Origin: Ruminococcaceae bacterium KH2T8
GTDB taxonomy: Bacteria > Bacillota > Clostridia > Saccharofermentanales > Saccharofermentanaceae
DNA length: 64,000 bases
Assembly (NCBI GenBank): GCA_900111435.1
Contig: FOIY01000001.1
Span: forward strand, 620,001-684,000
Direction of reading: 5' to 3'
The notes below the pieces were generated by a model. The model ran no database searches, was not told the origin of the DNA, and saw nothing but the letters and a program-made list of their open reading frames with translations. The stretch's first letter is position 1. Every line of letters starts with the position of its first letter. This document shows, piece by piece, positions 52,058-61,492 of the stretch. The translations under genes and the position numbers were made by a program.

Positions 52058-53692
52058 ATGCCTGTTACAGAGTATTTGGAAAGAAACGCAGAGCTTTATG
52101 GTGACGAGGTAGCACTCGTCGAATTAAATCCCGAACAGCAGGAGACTGCAAGGGTTACCTGGAAGGAATATGAGCTTATCCAGCCCACCGAATCACAGGC
52201 ATACAGAAGAGAGATCACATGGAAGGTTTTCGATGAGAAGGCTAACCGCCTTGCGAATATGCTCATCAGCAGAGGTATCAAGAAGGGAAACAAGATCGGT
52301 ATCCTCATGATGAACTGCCTCGAGTGGCTCCCTATCTACTTCGGAATCCTTAAGGCAGGTGCCATCGCGGTACCCCTCAACTTCAGATATACATCGGATG
52401 AGATCCTTTACTGCTCTAACCTTGCCGAGCTCGACATTCTCTTCTTCGGCCCCGAGTTTATCGGCCGTATCGAGAATATCGAGGCACAGCTTCAGAAGAA
52501 CAGAGTTCTCATCTTCGTAGGAGACACATGCCCCACTTTCGCAGAGGATTATCGCTCCCTTACTGCCGATTACTCGGGCACTGCTCCTCACGTAGACATC
52601 ACGGACGACGATTACGGCGCTATCTACTTCAGCTCCGGTACAACGGGATTCCCCAAGGCTATCCTTCATAAGCACAGGAGCCTTATGCACGCAGCTGCAG
52701 TTGAGCAGAAGCACCACTCCACGGGAAGAGACGACTGCTTCCTCTGCATCCCCCCTCTTTATCACACGGGAGCTAAGATGCACTGGATGGGAAGCCTCGT
52801 AGCAGGTTCAAAGGCAGTTCTCCTCAAGGGCACAAAGCCCCAGTACATCCTTCAGGCAGCATCCGATGAGCACTGCACTATCGTATGGCTCCTCGTACCG
52901 TGGGCTCAGGATATCCTTGATGCATTAGACAGAGGCGACGTTAAGCTCTCAGACTATAAGCTCGATCAGTGGAGACTCATGCATATCGGTGCACAGCCCG
53001 TTCCGAGGTCTCTTATCAGGAGATGGCTCGAGTACTTTCCCAAGCATCAGTACGACACGAACTACGGTCTTTCCGAATCCATCGGTCCCGGTTGCGTACA
53101 CCTCGGCGTTGAGAACGTACATAAGGTCGGTGCCATCGGTCTTCCCGGATACGGATGGGAGTGCAAGATCATCAACGAGAAGGGCGAGATCGTTAAGCAG
53201 GGCGAAGTCGGCGAACTCTGTGTAAAGGGCGACGGCGTAATGGTCTGCTACTACAATAACGAAGAAGCAACTAACGAAGTTCTTAAGGACGGATGGCTCC
53301 TTACAGGTGATATGGGCCGTCAGGACGAGGACGGATTCATCTACTTAGTCGACCGTAAGAAGGACGTTATCGTCTGCGGTGGTGAGAACCTCTACCCCGT
53401 TGAGATCGAGGACTTCCTCATGAAGAATGACGCGATCAAGGACGTTGCGGTCATCGGTCTTCCCGACAAGAGACTCGGTGAGATCGAAGGCGCGATCATC
53501 GAGGTCAAGGAAGGCATGACTCTTACCGAGGATGAAGTAAACGAGTTCTGCCTCCAGCTTCCCCGTTACAAGAGACCCAGGAAGATCATCTTCGCACCTG
53601 TCCTTCGTAATGCTACGGGTAAGATCGAAAAGCCCAAGCTCAGAAGACTTTATGGTCAGGAGCATCTCGTAGACTTCGAGAATCAGGACTGA
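52058..53692 (+). CDS. Acyl-CoA synthetase (AMP-forming)
   Basis: 544-aa ANL-superfamily ligase that activates a fatty or other carboxylic acid as acyl-AMP then acyl-CoA. Motifs: YFSSGTTGFPKA (P-loop), YGLSESIGPG, GWLLTGDMG, DRKKDVIVCGGENLYPVEIE and the catalytic Lys in ATGKIEKPKLR. Start ATG 52058 with GAGGAG upstream. Codons are strikingly uniform (AAG for Lys, CTC/CTT for Leu), unlike neighbours, suggesting high expression. Transcribed alone with its own terminator. Substrate unknown. Confidence 0.93.
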   Translation: MPVTEYLERNAELYGDEVALVELNPEQQETARVTWKEYELIQPTESQAYRREITWKVFDEKANRLANMLISRGIKKGNKIGILMMNCLEWLPIYFGILKAGAIAVPLNFRYTSDEILYCSNLAELDILFFGPEFIGRIENIEAQLQKNRVLIFVGDTCPTFAEDYRSLTADYSGTAPHVDITDDDYGAIYFSSGTTGFPKAILHKHRSLMHAAAVEQKHHSTGRDDCFLCIPPLYHTGAKMHWMGSLVAGSKAVLLKGTKPQYILQAASDEHCTIVWLLVPWAQDILDALDRGDVKLSDYKLDQWRLMHIGAQPVPRSLIRRWLEYFPKHQYDTNYGLSESIGPGCVHLGVENVHKVGAIGLPGYGWECKIINEKGEIVKQGEVGELCVKGDGVMVCYYNNEEATNEVLKDGWLLTGDMGRQDEDGFIYLVDRKKDVIVCGGENLYPVEIEDFLMKNDAIKDVAVIGLPDKRLGEIEGAIIEVKEGMTLTEDEVNEFCLQLPRYKRPRKIIFAPVLRNATGKIEKPKLRRLYGQEHLVDFENQD

Positions 53693-53720
53693 TCTTACAA
53701 TTCACACGACATACAACAAA

Positions 53721-53752
53721 GACGCATCCCGTGATGAGATGCGTCTTTTCTT
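53721..53752 (+). terminator. Terminator of the acyl-CoA ligase gene
   Basis: GACGCATC (53721-53728) pairs with GATGCGTC (53737-53744), followed by TTTTCTTTT. 28 bases after the stop. Confidence 0.9.
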
Positions 53753-53757
53753 TTGCC

Positions 53758-55257
53758 TCAGATCCTTATCGCATCCGAGAGCATATCGCCAACATAATCC
53801 GAGTGATGACCTTCGTATATCTTCACTTCATAGTCGGTCATGCCGTACTGATCTAGTCTTTCCTTAAGATGCTCTATCCCCTCGAGCGTCGAATCGTTAT
53901 CAAGGTAATATTCTTCGTAATCCTGATCCTCCATCGAGCCGCCCGTGATAAGGAGCGAGAAATCCGCCGATTCATTTCGCTCGAAATATCCGTATTCGGT
54001 CGTATACTCCTCATAGTCAGCCACATCGGTAAAATAAGGTGTCCAGAATACGGGGCTTCCGATGATATATCTTCCGAACGGACGGTTCTCATATCTGTCG
54101 GAATTAAATGCCGCATAGTGAGTAAACACACCTCCCTGCGAATGTCCCATTAGAACGGATGCTTCGTGATCGAATCCGTATCGGTCATCCAGATAAGGCA
54201 TGAGATTATCCGTTATGAAATCGAGAAATTCCTTCTTCTTATCGCAGAGCACCTCCGACCTGATTTCGTTATCCGTATTATCGACATCATATTCAAATCC
54301 GATCGTCACCATTATCATCGGTGTTGCTTCTCCTGATGCCATCTGATCATACATCGCAGGAATATCATTAAATCTCCATACCGCATCTGTCATCACAAAG
54401 GCAGGATAAGGCTTGCTCTCATCATATTCCGGAGGAAGTATCACATGAACGACAAATGACCTGTCCAGCTCTTCATCATAGATATGGTATTCCTTTATAC
54501 TTCCGCTTATCGCCTCAACTCTATCCCTGTCATATTCCCATGCTGAAGGCTCCGTAATATCTCTTTCTTCCATAGTGTACTCACGATAACTCTTACACGT
54601 ACCATATGGCAGTATCTCGACATCCCCGCTGCTCATGGCATCAAAGAGCAGCATCATATCGTCGTATTCCTTATCGGCTCTGGCACGGTCTACGCAGTCA
54701 TCACTTACAGCCGTATCCATCTCAGCAGCGAATCGCTCATTGAACTCTTCTCTGCTTCCAAATGCGAATCTGTTCGAATAGCTCTCCCCCGTCTCGACAT
54801 TGTAGTGAAGCACCGTTACTTCTCCCTGCTCTCCGTCACAATCGGCATCAGGTATCACATTATAGTAGAGCTCGCCGTTTATTATTATCCCGTTGACCTG
54901 ATCCTCATACTCGTCAGGCGACTCGGTATAACACTGCATAAACATGTCATACTCTTCCTGAGTAAAGTATTCCCTGTCCGCATTAAGATCAGTTATATAA
55001 TCCTCTGCATCCCATACTTCCATTCCTACAGTCGACTTGAGATAAGAGAACTCATCTTCCGAGCCGGCAGTATCCCACGGATCATCGAGGAGCTGCAGTT
55101 CACACTCGAAGGATCTTCCCTTCTCTGCCTCCGTCATATAGTCAGTCAAAGGCTCCTGCTCTTTTGACATTCCTATCTCAACCGCGCACCCTCCGCCGTT
55201 TTGAAACAGCGTGAAAGCCAGCATTATGACCGCGATCTTCCTGATCATATCTTTCAT
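53758..55257 (-). CDS. Exported esterase, Fes/IroE-like fold
   Basis: 499 aa with an N-terminal hydrophobic signal (IAVIMLAFTLF) ending NGGGC, an imperfect lipobox, so perhaps a lipoprotein. A unique acidic, Tyr-rich region (about 30-240) precedes a putative-esterase domain (about 250-495) with catalytic Ser in MGHSQGG, a PPEYDESKPYPAFVM strand and the His in GHHSDYVG. Members cleave siderophore or other esters. AGGAG lies 9 bases before ATG 55257. It stands next to the VanRS-like pair on the same strand. Confidence 0.8.
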   Translation of the reverse strand: MKDMIRKIAVIMLAFTLFQNGGGCAVEIGMSKEQEPLTDYMTEAEKGRSFECELQLLDDPWDTAGSEDEFSYLKSTVGMEVWDAEDYITDLNADREYFTQEEYDMFMQCYTESPDEYEDQVNGIIINGELYYNVIPDADCDGEQGEVTVLHYNVETGESYSNRFAFGSREEFNERFAAEMDTAVSDDCVDRARADKEYDDMMLLFDAMSSGDVEILPYGTCKSYREYTMEERDITEPSAWEYDRDRVEAISGSIKEYHIYDEELDRSFVVHVILPPEYDESKPYPAFVMTDAVWRFNDIPAMYDQMASGEATPMIMVTIGFEYDVDNTDNEIRSEVLCDKKKEFLDFITDNLMPYLDDRYGFDHEASVLMGHSQGGVFTHYAAFNSDRYENRPFGRYIIGSPVFWTPYFTDVADYEEYTTEYGYFERNESADFSLLITGGSMEDQDYEEYYLDNDSTLEGIEHLKERLDQYGMTDYEVKIYEGHHSDYVGDMLSDAIRI

Positions 55258-55325
55258 CACCAATATCTCCTTTCGATCATCACCTGATCAAAGGATAAAC
55301 ATCCGGCATGGACTGCCTATGGATC

Positions 55326-56762
55326 TTATATGGAGATTATGTGGAGAGGCAGGCTTATAGTCGCAACTACATCTTCGCCGCTGTTTTGAAGCGAACACGA
55401 TCCGCCGTGAGCATCTATTATCTTCTTTGCGATATAAAGCCCAAGGCCGCTGCCTCCCGTTGCCCTGCTCCTTGATCTGTCAGCGCGGTAGAAAGCTTCG
55501 AAGAGATGAGGCAGATCCTCTTCATCTATATGTGCATCGGAGTTACGTATCTCGATCCTGATATCAGAGTCTTCGGCATGACAATCTATATCTACGGACG
55601 CGCCTTCGCCCGAATAGAATACGGCATTAGAAAGGAATGCATTTATCGCCTTAAGGAGCATCTCAGGGGCACCCGAAGTTACAAGGTCATCGTCGACAGA
55701 CTTCACGATACTGATCTCTTTGATAGACGCAAGTTCCTCGATCGATGCGACTGCCTGCGAAAGGAGCGAGGAGATTTCAACACGCGTACCGTTGATCCCT
55801 CTTCCCGTATCAAGCTTAGACGCGGTAAAGATCTCATTTATAAGATCGGACATCCTCCTTACATTTCGAAGGAGCTTTGGAAGGCTCGCCTCTTTATCGT
55901 CGTAGGGCTTTACACCGTCGATCATTCCCGTGATCTGACCTTCGAGGACGGTAACGGGGGTCTTGAGCTCATGAGCGGCCGCTGCAAAGAACATCGTCTT
56001 TTGAGACTCGAGTTCATTAACGCGCTGAAGCTCCGATTCTAGTGCTTCGTTCTTGCACTTTAATTCCTTCATGGTCTCGTCGAGCCTGTCAGCCATCTTA
56101 TCGAGATCATTTGCGACTGCGCCGATCTCATCTTTTCTCTTATAATCATTTCGCTTGGTGAAATCCATGTCGGCCATCGCGGAAGATACTTCACTCATCT
56201 TCCTGATCGGTCTTGCGAACAGAACGGAGCAAAGACATGAACATCCGATCGAGATAAGTATCAGTATCGGGATTATTATCGGAAGACATTTAACGATCGC
56301 CGCAGGGATCACGCTGTCCTCAGAATACGCACCTGTTACGACCACTAAAAAGTCGGTATCCTGATCGATAAATCTTATTTCGGAAGAGCAGATGAATATC
56401 TCAGCATCTTCGGGCAACGAATCGTAATAACGGTTCACTTCAAGGCTCGTAAGCGCCGCATACTTTGACGGAGTAGCTACGATCGGCGTACTGAACTCAA
56501 GCCTCGTTCCCCTGTAGAAGACAACCGACACATCTTCGCTCAGGATATACGCATCGATGATGTCGCCGCTGTCCTCGAGCGTGACGCTGTTGAGATCATC
56601 TACGAAGCTATAAAAGCTCGCTTCCTTTTCATCGCGCTCCTCGCGGGATACGGACTCGGGCACGAAAGAATAGAGCAGTCCGCATATCAGGACTCCCGTC
56701 AGGAGCTGGAGTATAAAGGTCACGATAAAGACCTTGAACGACAGACTATGCTTGATCTTCAT
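55326..56762 (-). CDS. Sensor histidine kinase (VanS-type)
   Basis: 478 aa. Two TM helices (about 10-32 and 157-182) flank an outer sensor domain; HAMP (about 185-235), HisKA with the phospho-His in AAAAHELKTPV (near 263), and HATPase with NAFLSNAV, FEAFYRAD and GGSGLGLYI. It overlaps the response-regulator gene by 17 bases, so the pair is coupled. Signal unknown; the neighbouring esterase and hydrolase genes may be targets. Confidence 0.94.
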   Translation of the reverse strand: MKIKHSLSFKVFIVTFILQLLTGVLICGLLYSFVPESVSREERDEKEASFYSFVDDLNSVTLEDSGDIIDAYILSEDVSVVFYRGTRLEFSTPIVATPSKYAALTSLEVNRYYDSLPEDAEIFICSSEIRFIDQDTDFLVVVTGAYSEDSVIPAAIVKCLPIIIPILILISIGCSCLCSVLFARPIRKMSEVSSAMADMDFTKRNDYKRKDEIGAVANDLDKMADRLDETMKELKCKNEALESELQRVNELESQKTMFFAAAAHELKTPVTVLEGQITGMIDGVKPYDDKEASLPKLLRNVRRMSDLINEIFTASKLDTGRGINGTRVEISSLLSQAVASIEELASIKEISIVKSVDDDLVTSGAPEMLLKAINAFLSNAVFYSGEGASVDIDCHAEDSDIRIEIRNSDAHIDEEDLPHLFEAFYRADRSRSRATGGSGLGLYIAKKIIDAHGGSCSLQNSGEDVVATISLPLHIISI

Positions 56763-57423
56763 CAGTTACTCTATAGCCCTTCCCTCTTACGGTATCAATA
56801 TATTCACCGCCGAGCTTATGTCTTAAGTTCTTAATATGACTGTCGACTATCCTCTCATCAACGAGCGAATCGTGATCCCAGATAAGATCCAGCAATATAC
56901 CTCGCGTATATACACGCCCCGGGTGCTTTATAAATGTCAGGAGCAGATCGTATTCACGTGCAGTCAGTTCAATATGTTCACCCTTAACGGTGCATTCCAT
57001 CCTGTCAGGGATCATCACGATATCCTTATAGACATATCTCTTCTCCTGAATATCTTCGGCTGAAGAATTACGCCTTATGAGCGCGTTCACTTTCTTAAGG
57101 AATATCGGCATCGAGAAAGGTTTCGTAACATAATCATCGGCAAGGAGATCATAGCCCTTTACCACGGATGATTCATCGCCCAATGCCGACAGGAACATCA
57201 CAGGTGTATCCGAATGCTTTCTTATATATTCACACACACCATAACCGTCTATCTTCGGCATCAGGATATCGAGTATCACAAGATCATAGACACCTCTCGA
57301 AAAGAGGTCTATTCCGTTAAGTCCGTCTTCCGCAGTATCGACCGCATAACCTTCGTGTATCAGGTATCCTTCAAGCAGCTCCCTGATATCGGGTTCGTCT
57401 TCTATCACCAGGATCTTCTTCAT
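56746..57423 (-). CDS. OmpR-family response regulator (VanR-type)
   Basis: 225 aa. Receiver with acidic pair EDEPD, phospho-Asp in DLVILDILMP, and Lys in YVTKPF; winged-helix DNA-binding domain (HIELTAREYDLLLTFIKHPG ... VDSHIKNLRHKLG). Partner of the adjacent kinase. ATG 57423 has no SD and lies six bases past a TATAAT, suggesting a leaderless mRNA; direct repeats at the -35 position suggest autoregulation. Confidence 0.95.
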   Translation of the reverse strand: MKKILVIEDEPDIRELLEGYLIHEGYAVDTAEDGLNGIDLFSRGVYDLVILDILMPKIDGYGVCEYIRKHSDTPVMFLSALGDESSVVKGYDLLADDYVTKPFSMPIFLKKVNALIRRNSSAEDIQEKRYVYKDIVMIPDRMECTVKGEHIELTAREYDLLLTFIKHPGRVYTRGILLDLIWDHDSLVDERIVDSHIKNLRHKLGGEYIDTVRGKGYRVTDEDQA

Positions 57424-57429
57424 GATTAG

Positions 57430-57462
57430 ATTATACATTTCATTATGTGGATTTATCGTGGA
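57430..57462 (-). promoter_or_regulatory. Promoter with phased direct repeats, VanRS operon
   Basis: TATAAT on the minus strand (57435-57430) six bases before the ATG. No -35 box; instead TCCAC occurs twice (57462-57458 and 57451-57447), 11 bp apart, in the -35 region. That spacing is typical of OmpR-family binding sites. Confidence 0.55.
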
Positions 57463-57466
57463 GAAA

Positions 57467-57503
57467 AAGAAATACCCCCTGAAGATCATCGGTCTTCAGA
57501 GGG
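57467..57503 (-). terminator. Terminator of the double-hydrolase gene
   Basis: On the minus strand CCCTCTGAAGA pairs with TCTTCAGGGGG, followed by TATTTCTTTTTC. It lies just upstream of the VanRS promoter and insulates it. Confidence 0.82.
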
Positions 57504-57526
57504 CATATGTTTACTTACCGATAATA

Positions 57527-59128
57527 TCAGAGCGTGAACTGCGAAATGAACTTCCATGCATTCTCGCAGGAATGGTGACGGCACTCATGTCCCTGTCCGC
57601 TTACGGATGCAAGGGCAGTCCTTATGACACCGTCCTTGCTCTCGAAATAGTCGATCGTAAGATCTGCATCTCTCGTGTCATCGTGGATGACTTCAGTCTT
57701 CTGTCCGGGATGGCCGTAGATCTTCTGCTCCCAGTATTCTCTGTTTTCAAATTCAATATCGTCAAAGCTCGTTTTAAAGTCATTTGTCTTAGCAAGATAC
57801 TTGACTCTCTCGAGCGATCCGTCGTTCTGGAAAGGAAGCTCCGGAAGAGGCGAAGCCTCGCCGCCCGAATAGAAGAAAGGAACGGGCTTATCAAGATTGA
57901 ATCCCGGATCCGTCGGTCTCTTTCCGAAAGGGTTTTCCGCTACCGGGAAGAGTGCGCTCGCGGGACAGAATCCTGCAAAGTGCTCAGGGTATTCGTGATA
58001 AAGATCCCATGTCTTTGCACATCCCATTGAGAAGCCCGTTGCATAGATCCTCTTCTCGTCGATATCGTATTTCTTCTTAAGATCAGAAAGGAGCTCCATC
58101 GCCTCACATGCGGGAAGATCCTGATGGTTTTCTACCGATACGAAGAGGAAGCCGTACCTGTGTGCGATCTCCCACCACTCTGCAACGAAAGTAAGATACA
58201 TGGATGAATCTCCGCCGCCGTGGAAGCCGAGCATAAGAGGCACGTTGCCGTTATCGAACAAGCCCTTATTGTAGTATGCGAAATAACCTACTTCGTGCTC
58301 AGGCTGATCCTTATACTTACCTCTGTTATCCGCGGATGTCTTTACCACTACCGAACCCGCTTCCTCGACCATACCAAGTTCGTCGAAGTCAGGCTCGATC
58401 TCGATATGACCGCACCACATCTTGAACCTTCTTACGAAAGCCATAAAGTCCTCGATATAATCGGGAACTTCCTTTATGAGAAGATGCTCACACTTTACGA
58501 AAGCTTCATTGACCTCATCTTTATTATCTACGCTCAATACAGGGATATCGTATCTTTCGATCTCGGGTGTTACGCTCAATCTCTCCATGGAGCACATAGC
58601 GGGCGTGATCTCACCCGGGCCCCAGAGGAACTCACCGTTTATAGTCTTCAAGAGATTCTTTGCAACATAGTCTGCGGACTCACCAAAACTGTAGATATCG
58701 GTCCTGAACTTGGCACCGCGGATGAAGTAACCCTTGAACTCCTGAGTAAAAAAATCCACGAGCCTTACGATACCGTCCTCATAGTTAGGATCCATCTTCA
58801 CTTCATCGATGAATGAGATATAAAGGTCGGCAGTTGCATTCTTCCACCCGCCCTCACATGTGGGATAGATAAAGAGAACTGCCGTATCGTTGGCAGCCGC
58901 GATATCCGCAAGTCCCGTGTTCGTCGCGAACAAAGCCGCATCAAATATCGTCTGGGGCTCTTCTTCGAGCACTGTGATAAGAGGTGCCCTGAAGCCGTAG
59001 TTATTGACCTGCCCCTTTATGTCCGTAGCCGGAACGTAAGCCTTAAGGTAAAATTTCTCATATTCATGTTCAAAGAACTTGCCGCCGTCGGGAAGCGTGA
59101 TAACCTCAGGTCTTTCCTGTATTCCCAT
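57527..59128 (-). CDS. Double alpha/beta-hydrolase protein
   Basis: 533 aa, cytoplasmic. The C-terminal part (from about 285) is a PHB-depolymerase/feruloyl-esterase-like hydrolase with an oxyanion strand LMLGFHGGGDSSM, nucleophile Ser in ATGFSMGCAKTW and a His-rich end GHECRHHSCENAW. The N-terminal part (about 40-200) looks like a second, reduced copy, with FIYPTCEGGW and YSFGESADYVA. GAGG lies 8 bases before the ATG. Substrate unknown. Confidence 0.7.
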   Translation of the reverse strand: MGIQERPEVITLPDGGKFFEHEYEKFYLKAYVPATDIKGQVNNYGFRAPLITVLEEEPQTIFDAALFATNTGLADIAAANDTAVLFIYPTCEGGWKNATADLYISFIDEVKMDPNYEDGIVRLVDFFTQEFKGYFIRGAKFRTDIYSFGESADYVAKNLLKTINGEFLWGPGEITPAMCSMERLSVTPEIERYDIPVLSVDNKDEVNEAFVKCEHLLIKEVPDYIEDFMAFVRRFKMWCGHIEIEPDFDELGMVEEAGSVVVKTSADNRGKYKDQPEHEVGYFAYYNKGLFDNGNVPLMLGFHGGGDSSMYLTFVAEWWEIAHRYGFLFVSVENHQDLPACEAMELLSDLKKKYDIDEKRIYATGFSMGCAKTWDLYHEYPEHFAGFCPASALFPVAENPFGKRPTDPGFNLDKPVPFFYSGGEASPLPELPFQNDGSLERVKYLAKTNDFKTSFDDIEFENREYWEQKIYGHPGQKTEVIHDDTRDADLTIDYFESKDGVIRTALASVSGQGHECRHHSCENAWKFISQFTL

Positions 59129-59321
59129 ATTGTCGTCCTCACTTGATATATAGATAATCCTCTATAATTCTAACACAACCGAAGGTGCAAATTTTTGATA
59201 TATAATTGGGAACTGTTACGTTCGCGGGCATTTTCAGGCTGTAATAGATCAATTGCCGCTCGTTATTATAAAGGACAAAGAGTATAATCTTTCGTGGATC
59301 AAGAAAAAGGAGAAAAGATTT

Positions 59322-59795
59322 ATGGCAAGAGATATCAAATGGGCTGTTAAAGAAGCCGAAGAACAGGGTGCTATCCACAGGATCTCGGTAGAGGACAGCA
59401 CAAAGAAAGAGATCACTTCTTCAGCGAAGAAGACTGCACTCGGAATGTTCGCGGGATCGATAGCGCTCCTTATCGTGGCAACCATCATAGTTTTGGCACT
59501 CTACTCATTCGGAGGCATCATACTCCACGGCGCAAGGATGTTCGTGATCTACTTGATCATACTGATATTCCCGTTCTACGCGATCTACAACATCATCCAT
59601 ACTTCCAAAGCGATCAAAAATGATGACGTGGAATTCTTCCAGGGTACATTAGTCACAAAGACCGACAAGGGATACAGATTGTCGGGACTTGAGGATCACG
59701 ACCTTTCGTTCCTGAAGGGCAAGACAAAAGATCTTAAGGCCGGAGAAACCGTTAATATCGTAAGGATAGCCGACGACGTATCTTTATTCGTCTGA
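59322..59795 (+). CDS. Unknown two-TM membrane protein
   Basis: 157 aa, not recognised. A charged N-terminus (about 1-37) is followed by two TM helices (about 40-65 and 72-92) and a cytoplasmic C-terminal beta-rich tail (KNDDVEFFQGTLVTKTDKGYRLSG). AAGGAG lies 9 bases before ATG 59322. Transcribed alone with its own terminator. No signal peptide. Confidence 0.72.
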   Translation: MARDIKWAVKEAEEQGAIHRISVEDSTKKEITSSAKKTALGMFAGSIALLIVATIIVLALYSFGGIILHGARMFVIYLIILIFPFYAIYNIIHTSKAIKNDDVEFFQGTLVTKTDKGYRLSGLEDHDLSFLKGKTKDLKAGETVNIVRIADDVSLFV

Positions 59796-59824
59796 CAGAA
59801 AAGAAACTTATCCCGAAAACCAAA

Positions 59825-59856
59825 GAGGGCGGTGAATGATCACCGTCCTCTTCTTA
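59825..59856 (+). terminator. Terminator of the two-TM gene
   Basis: GAGGGCGGTGA (59825-59835) pairs with TCACCGTCCTC (59840-59850), followed by TTCTTATCTT. It overlaps the stop codon of the convergent HTH-AbrB gene. Confidence 0.85.
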
Positions 59857-60259
59857 TCTTATCTGCCATCTTAAGGAATCCGTCGCTCTTCATGAGCGCG
59901 ATACCCGTTCCTTCATCTCCCAATACCACGAGGCTGTCACCCGGGTTGATCTCAAAGATCTTCCTGGCTTTCGCGGGGATCACTATCTGACCCTTGTCGC
60001 CTACCGTTACGATACCGAACAGATGCTTACCCCTCGGCGCAATACCCAAGCCCAGATTATCCGTTGGTTCGTGGTTGATAAGATCATCGATCGTGACACC
60101 GAATGCATTTGCGATCGCCCTGCTCTTTTCAAGATCAGGGACAGTCTCTCCCGACTCCCACTTGGCAACGGCCTGACGTGTAACACCGACGATATCTGCC
60201 AGGTCTTCCTGAGTCATATCATGGAGCTTTCTAAGCGAAACAAGATTATCTTTGAACAT
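59840..60259 (-). CDS. XRE HTH fused to an AbrB-type domain
   Basis: 139-aa regulator. An XRE/Cro HTH at about 5-60 (LHDMTQEDLADIVGVTRQAVAKWESG) is followed by a SpoVT/AbrB swapped-hairpin domain at about 80-125 (GIVTVGDKGQIVIPAKARKIFEINPGDSLVVLG). Both are DNA-binding folds, so it is probably a dimeric transcription factor. Its start overlaps the end of the acyltransferase gene by 14 bases, so it is translationally coupled. Confidence 0.9.
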   Translation of the reverse strand: MFKDNLVSLRKLHDMTQEDLADIVGVTRQAVAKWESGETVPDLEKSRAIANAFGVTIDDLINHEPTDNLGLGIAPRGKHLFGIVTVGDKGQIVIPAKARKIFEINPGDSLVVLGDEGTGIALMKSDGFLKMADKIRRGR

Positions 60260-61349
60260 TTTCTTTTGCCTTTCTCTTACTGATGCCGAGCACTGCCCAG
60301 CGGAAGAACGGTACCCTTGATATTATAGCATTCAGGAGGAGACTGCCGCCGAATCCCGCAACTGTCGAGAGAATATAGATAACAGCAGCCGGAAGTTCGA
60401 ACTTACCTGCTACAAATACCGCTACGGCAGAGATCCCCATATAATGGAATACGTATATGCCGAAGCTTCTCCTGCTCATCCATGAAGTAAATCCGTTCTC
60501 GAAATCCAGAAACTTCGCTCCGAGTCCCAATACCGTCACGCTCATGAAGTAAGCGCAAAGCGCAAATTCGACCGTTCTGTTGACCGGAGCAGTAGAGTAG
60601 GATTCTCCGAAGTGGAGACGACAGAATACAATACCTGATGCTAAAGCAAGGACTCCGAAGAGAGGCAGGAACTTCTTGATCCTGTCAATTACCTCTTGAT
60701 GCGAGAAGATAAAGTATCCGGCAAAGAATGCGATACCGTAAAGACCGAATCTGTATACGGGAATAACAGGCGTATTAAGGATCAGTCCGCAGCCGTAGAA
60801 AAGAACTGCCATGAGCACCAAGATGATCACATTTGTCTTTGAGCAGGTATTCCAAAGGCGGTCCTTCTCGATCTTTCGTACGATCACAAGGAGGATCGAT
60901 AATACCCACAGGACCTGAAGGAACCACAGTACTCCCGTACCGCTTATGCACATTATGAAATATCTGATCACGACCGGAACATTCTTCACGGATTCAAATG
61001 CACCTTCTGACAGAGCCATATTTAGATATCCCTGGATAAAGCCGAATACCAGAAGACCGATCGTGGAAGGCACGAGCAGCTTCGTTGTCCTGCTCTTTAC
61101 GAATTCCTTTGTCGTATGGGAATCAAGATAGATCTTCGATGTGATGCCCGACACGATAAAGAGCACGGTCATGAACCACGGATAGACTATATACTGAAAC
61201 AGATCACCGAAGATGAACGGCTTATCCGTTATCTGTCCGAATACGCTCTGCGGGTTCAGGTTATTGCTCATATACATAAAGAAAATATGGTACATGACTA
61301 CCAAGACCTGAACTATCCACTTAATGTTATCCAAGTAGTGCTTTCTCAT
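60246..61349 (-). CDS. Membrane acyltransferase, family 3 (OafA-like)
   Basis: 367 aa with about ten TM helices. The family His lies in VVMYHIFFMY and the start LDNIKWIVQVLVVMYH fits acyltransferase_3 proteins, which O-acylate surface sugars or lipids. Start ATG 61349 with AAAGGTGGG upstream; a longer frame to 61415 has no SD. First gene of a two-gene operon with the HTH-AbrB regulator. Confidence 0.88.
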   Translation of the reverse strand: MRKHYLDNIKWIVQVLVVMYHIFFMYMSNNLNPQSVFGQITDKPFIFGDLFQYIVYPWFMTVLFIVSGITSKIYLDSHTTKEFVKSRTTKLLVPSTIGLLVFGFIQGYLNMALSEGAFESVKNVPVVIRYFIMCISGTGVLWFLQVLWVLSILLVIVRKIEKDRLWNTCSKTNVIILVLMAVLFYGCGLILNTPVIPVYRFGLYGIAFFAGYFIFSHQEVIDRIKKFLPLFGVLALASGIVFCRLHFGESYSTAPVNRTVEFALCAYFMSVTVLGLGAKFLDFENGFTSWMSRRSFGIYVFHYMGISAVAVFVAGKFELPAAVIYILSTVAGFGGSLLLNAIISRVPFFRWAVLGISKRKAKENVQR

Positions 61350-61382
61350 ATTATTCCCACCTTTGCAACTATTGTTAACATA

Positions 61383-61411
61383 ATTATAGGTGCGGGAATA
61401 ACTGCAGTCCA
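61383..61411 (-). promoter_or_regulatory. Promoter of the acyltransferase operon
   Basis: TGGACT (61411-61406), a 17-bp spacer and TATAAT (61388-61383) on the minus strand. The rest of 61350-61492 shows nothing else. Confidence 0.55.
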
Positions 61412-61492
61412 CCAACCAAAGCGAACATCAGATGGGCATTTATGTAATATTCAGTTGCGTAAGGACTCCCCAACACATTCGAGGATTAAGGA

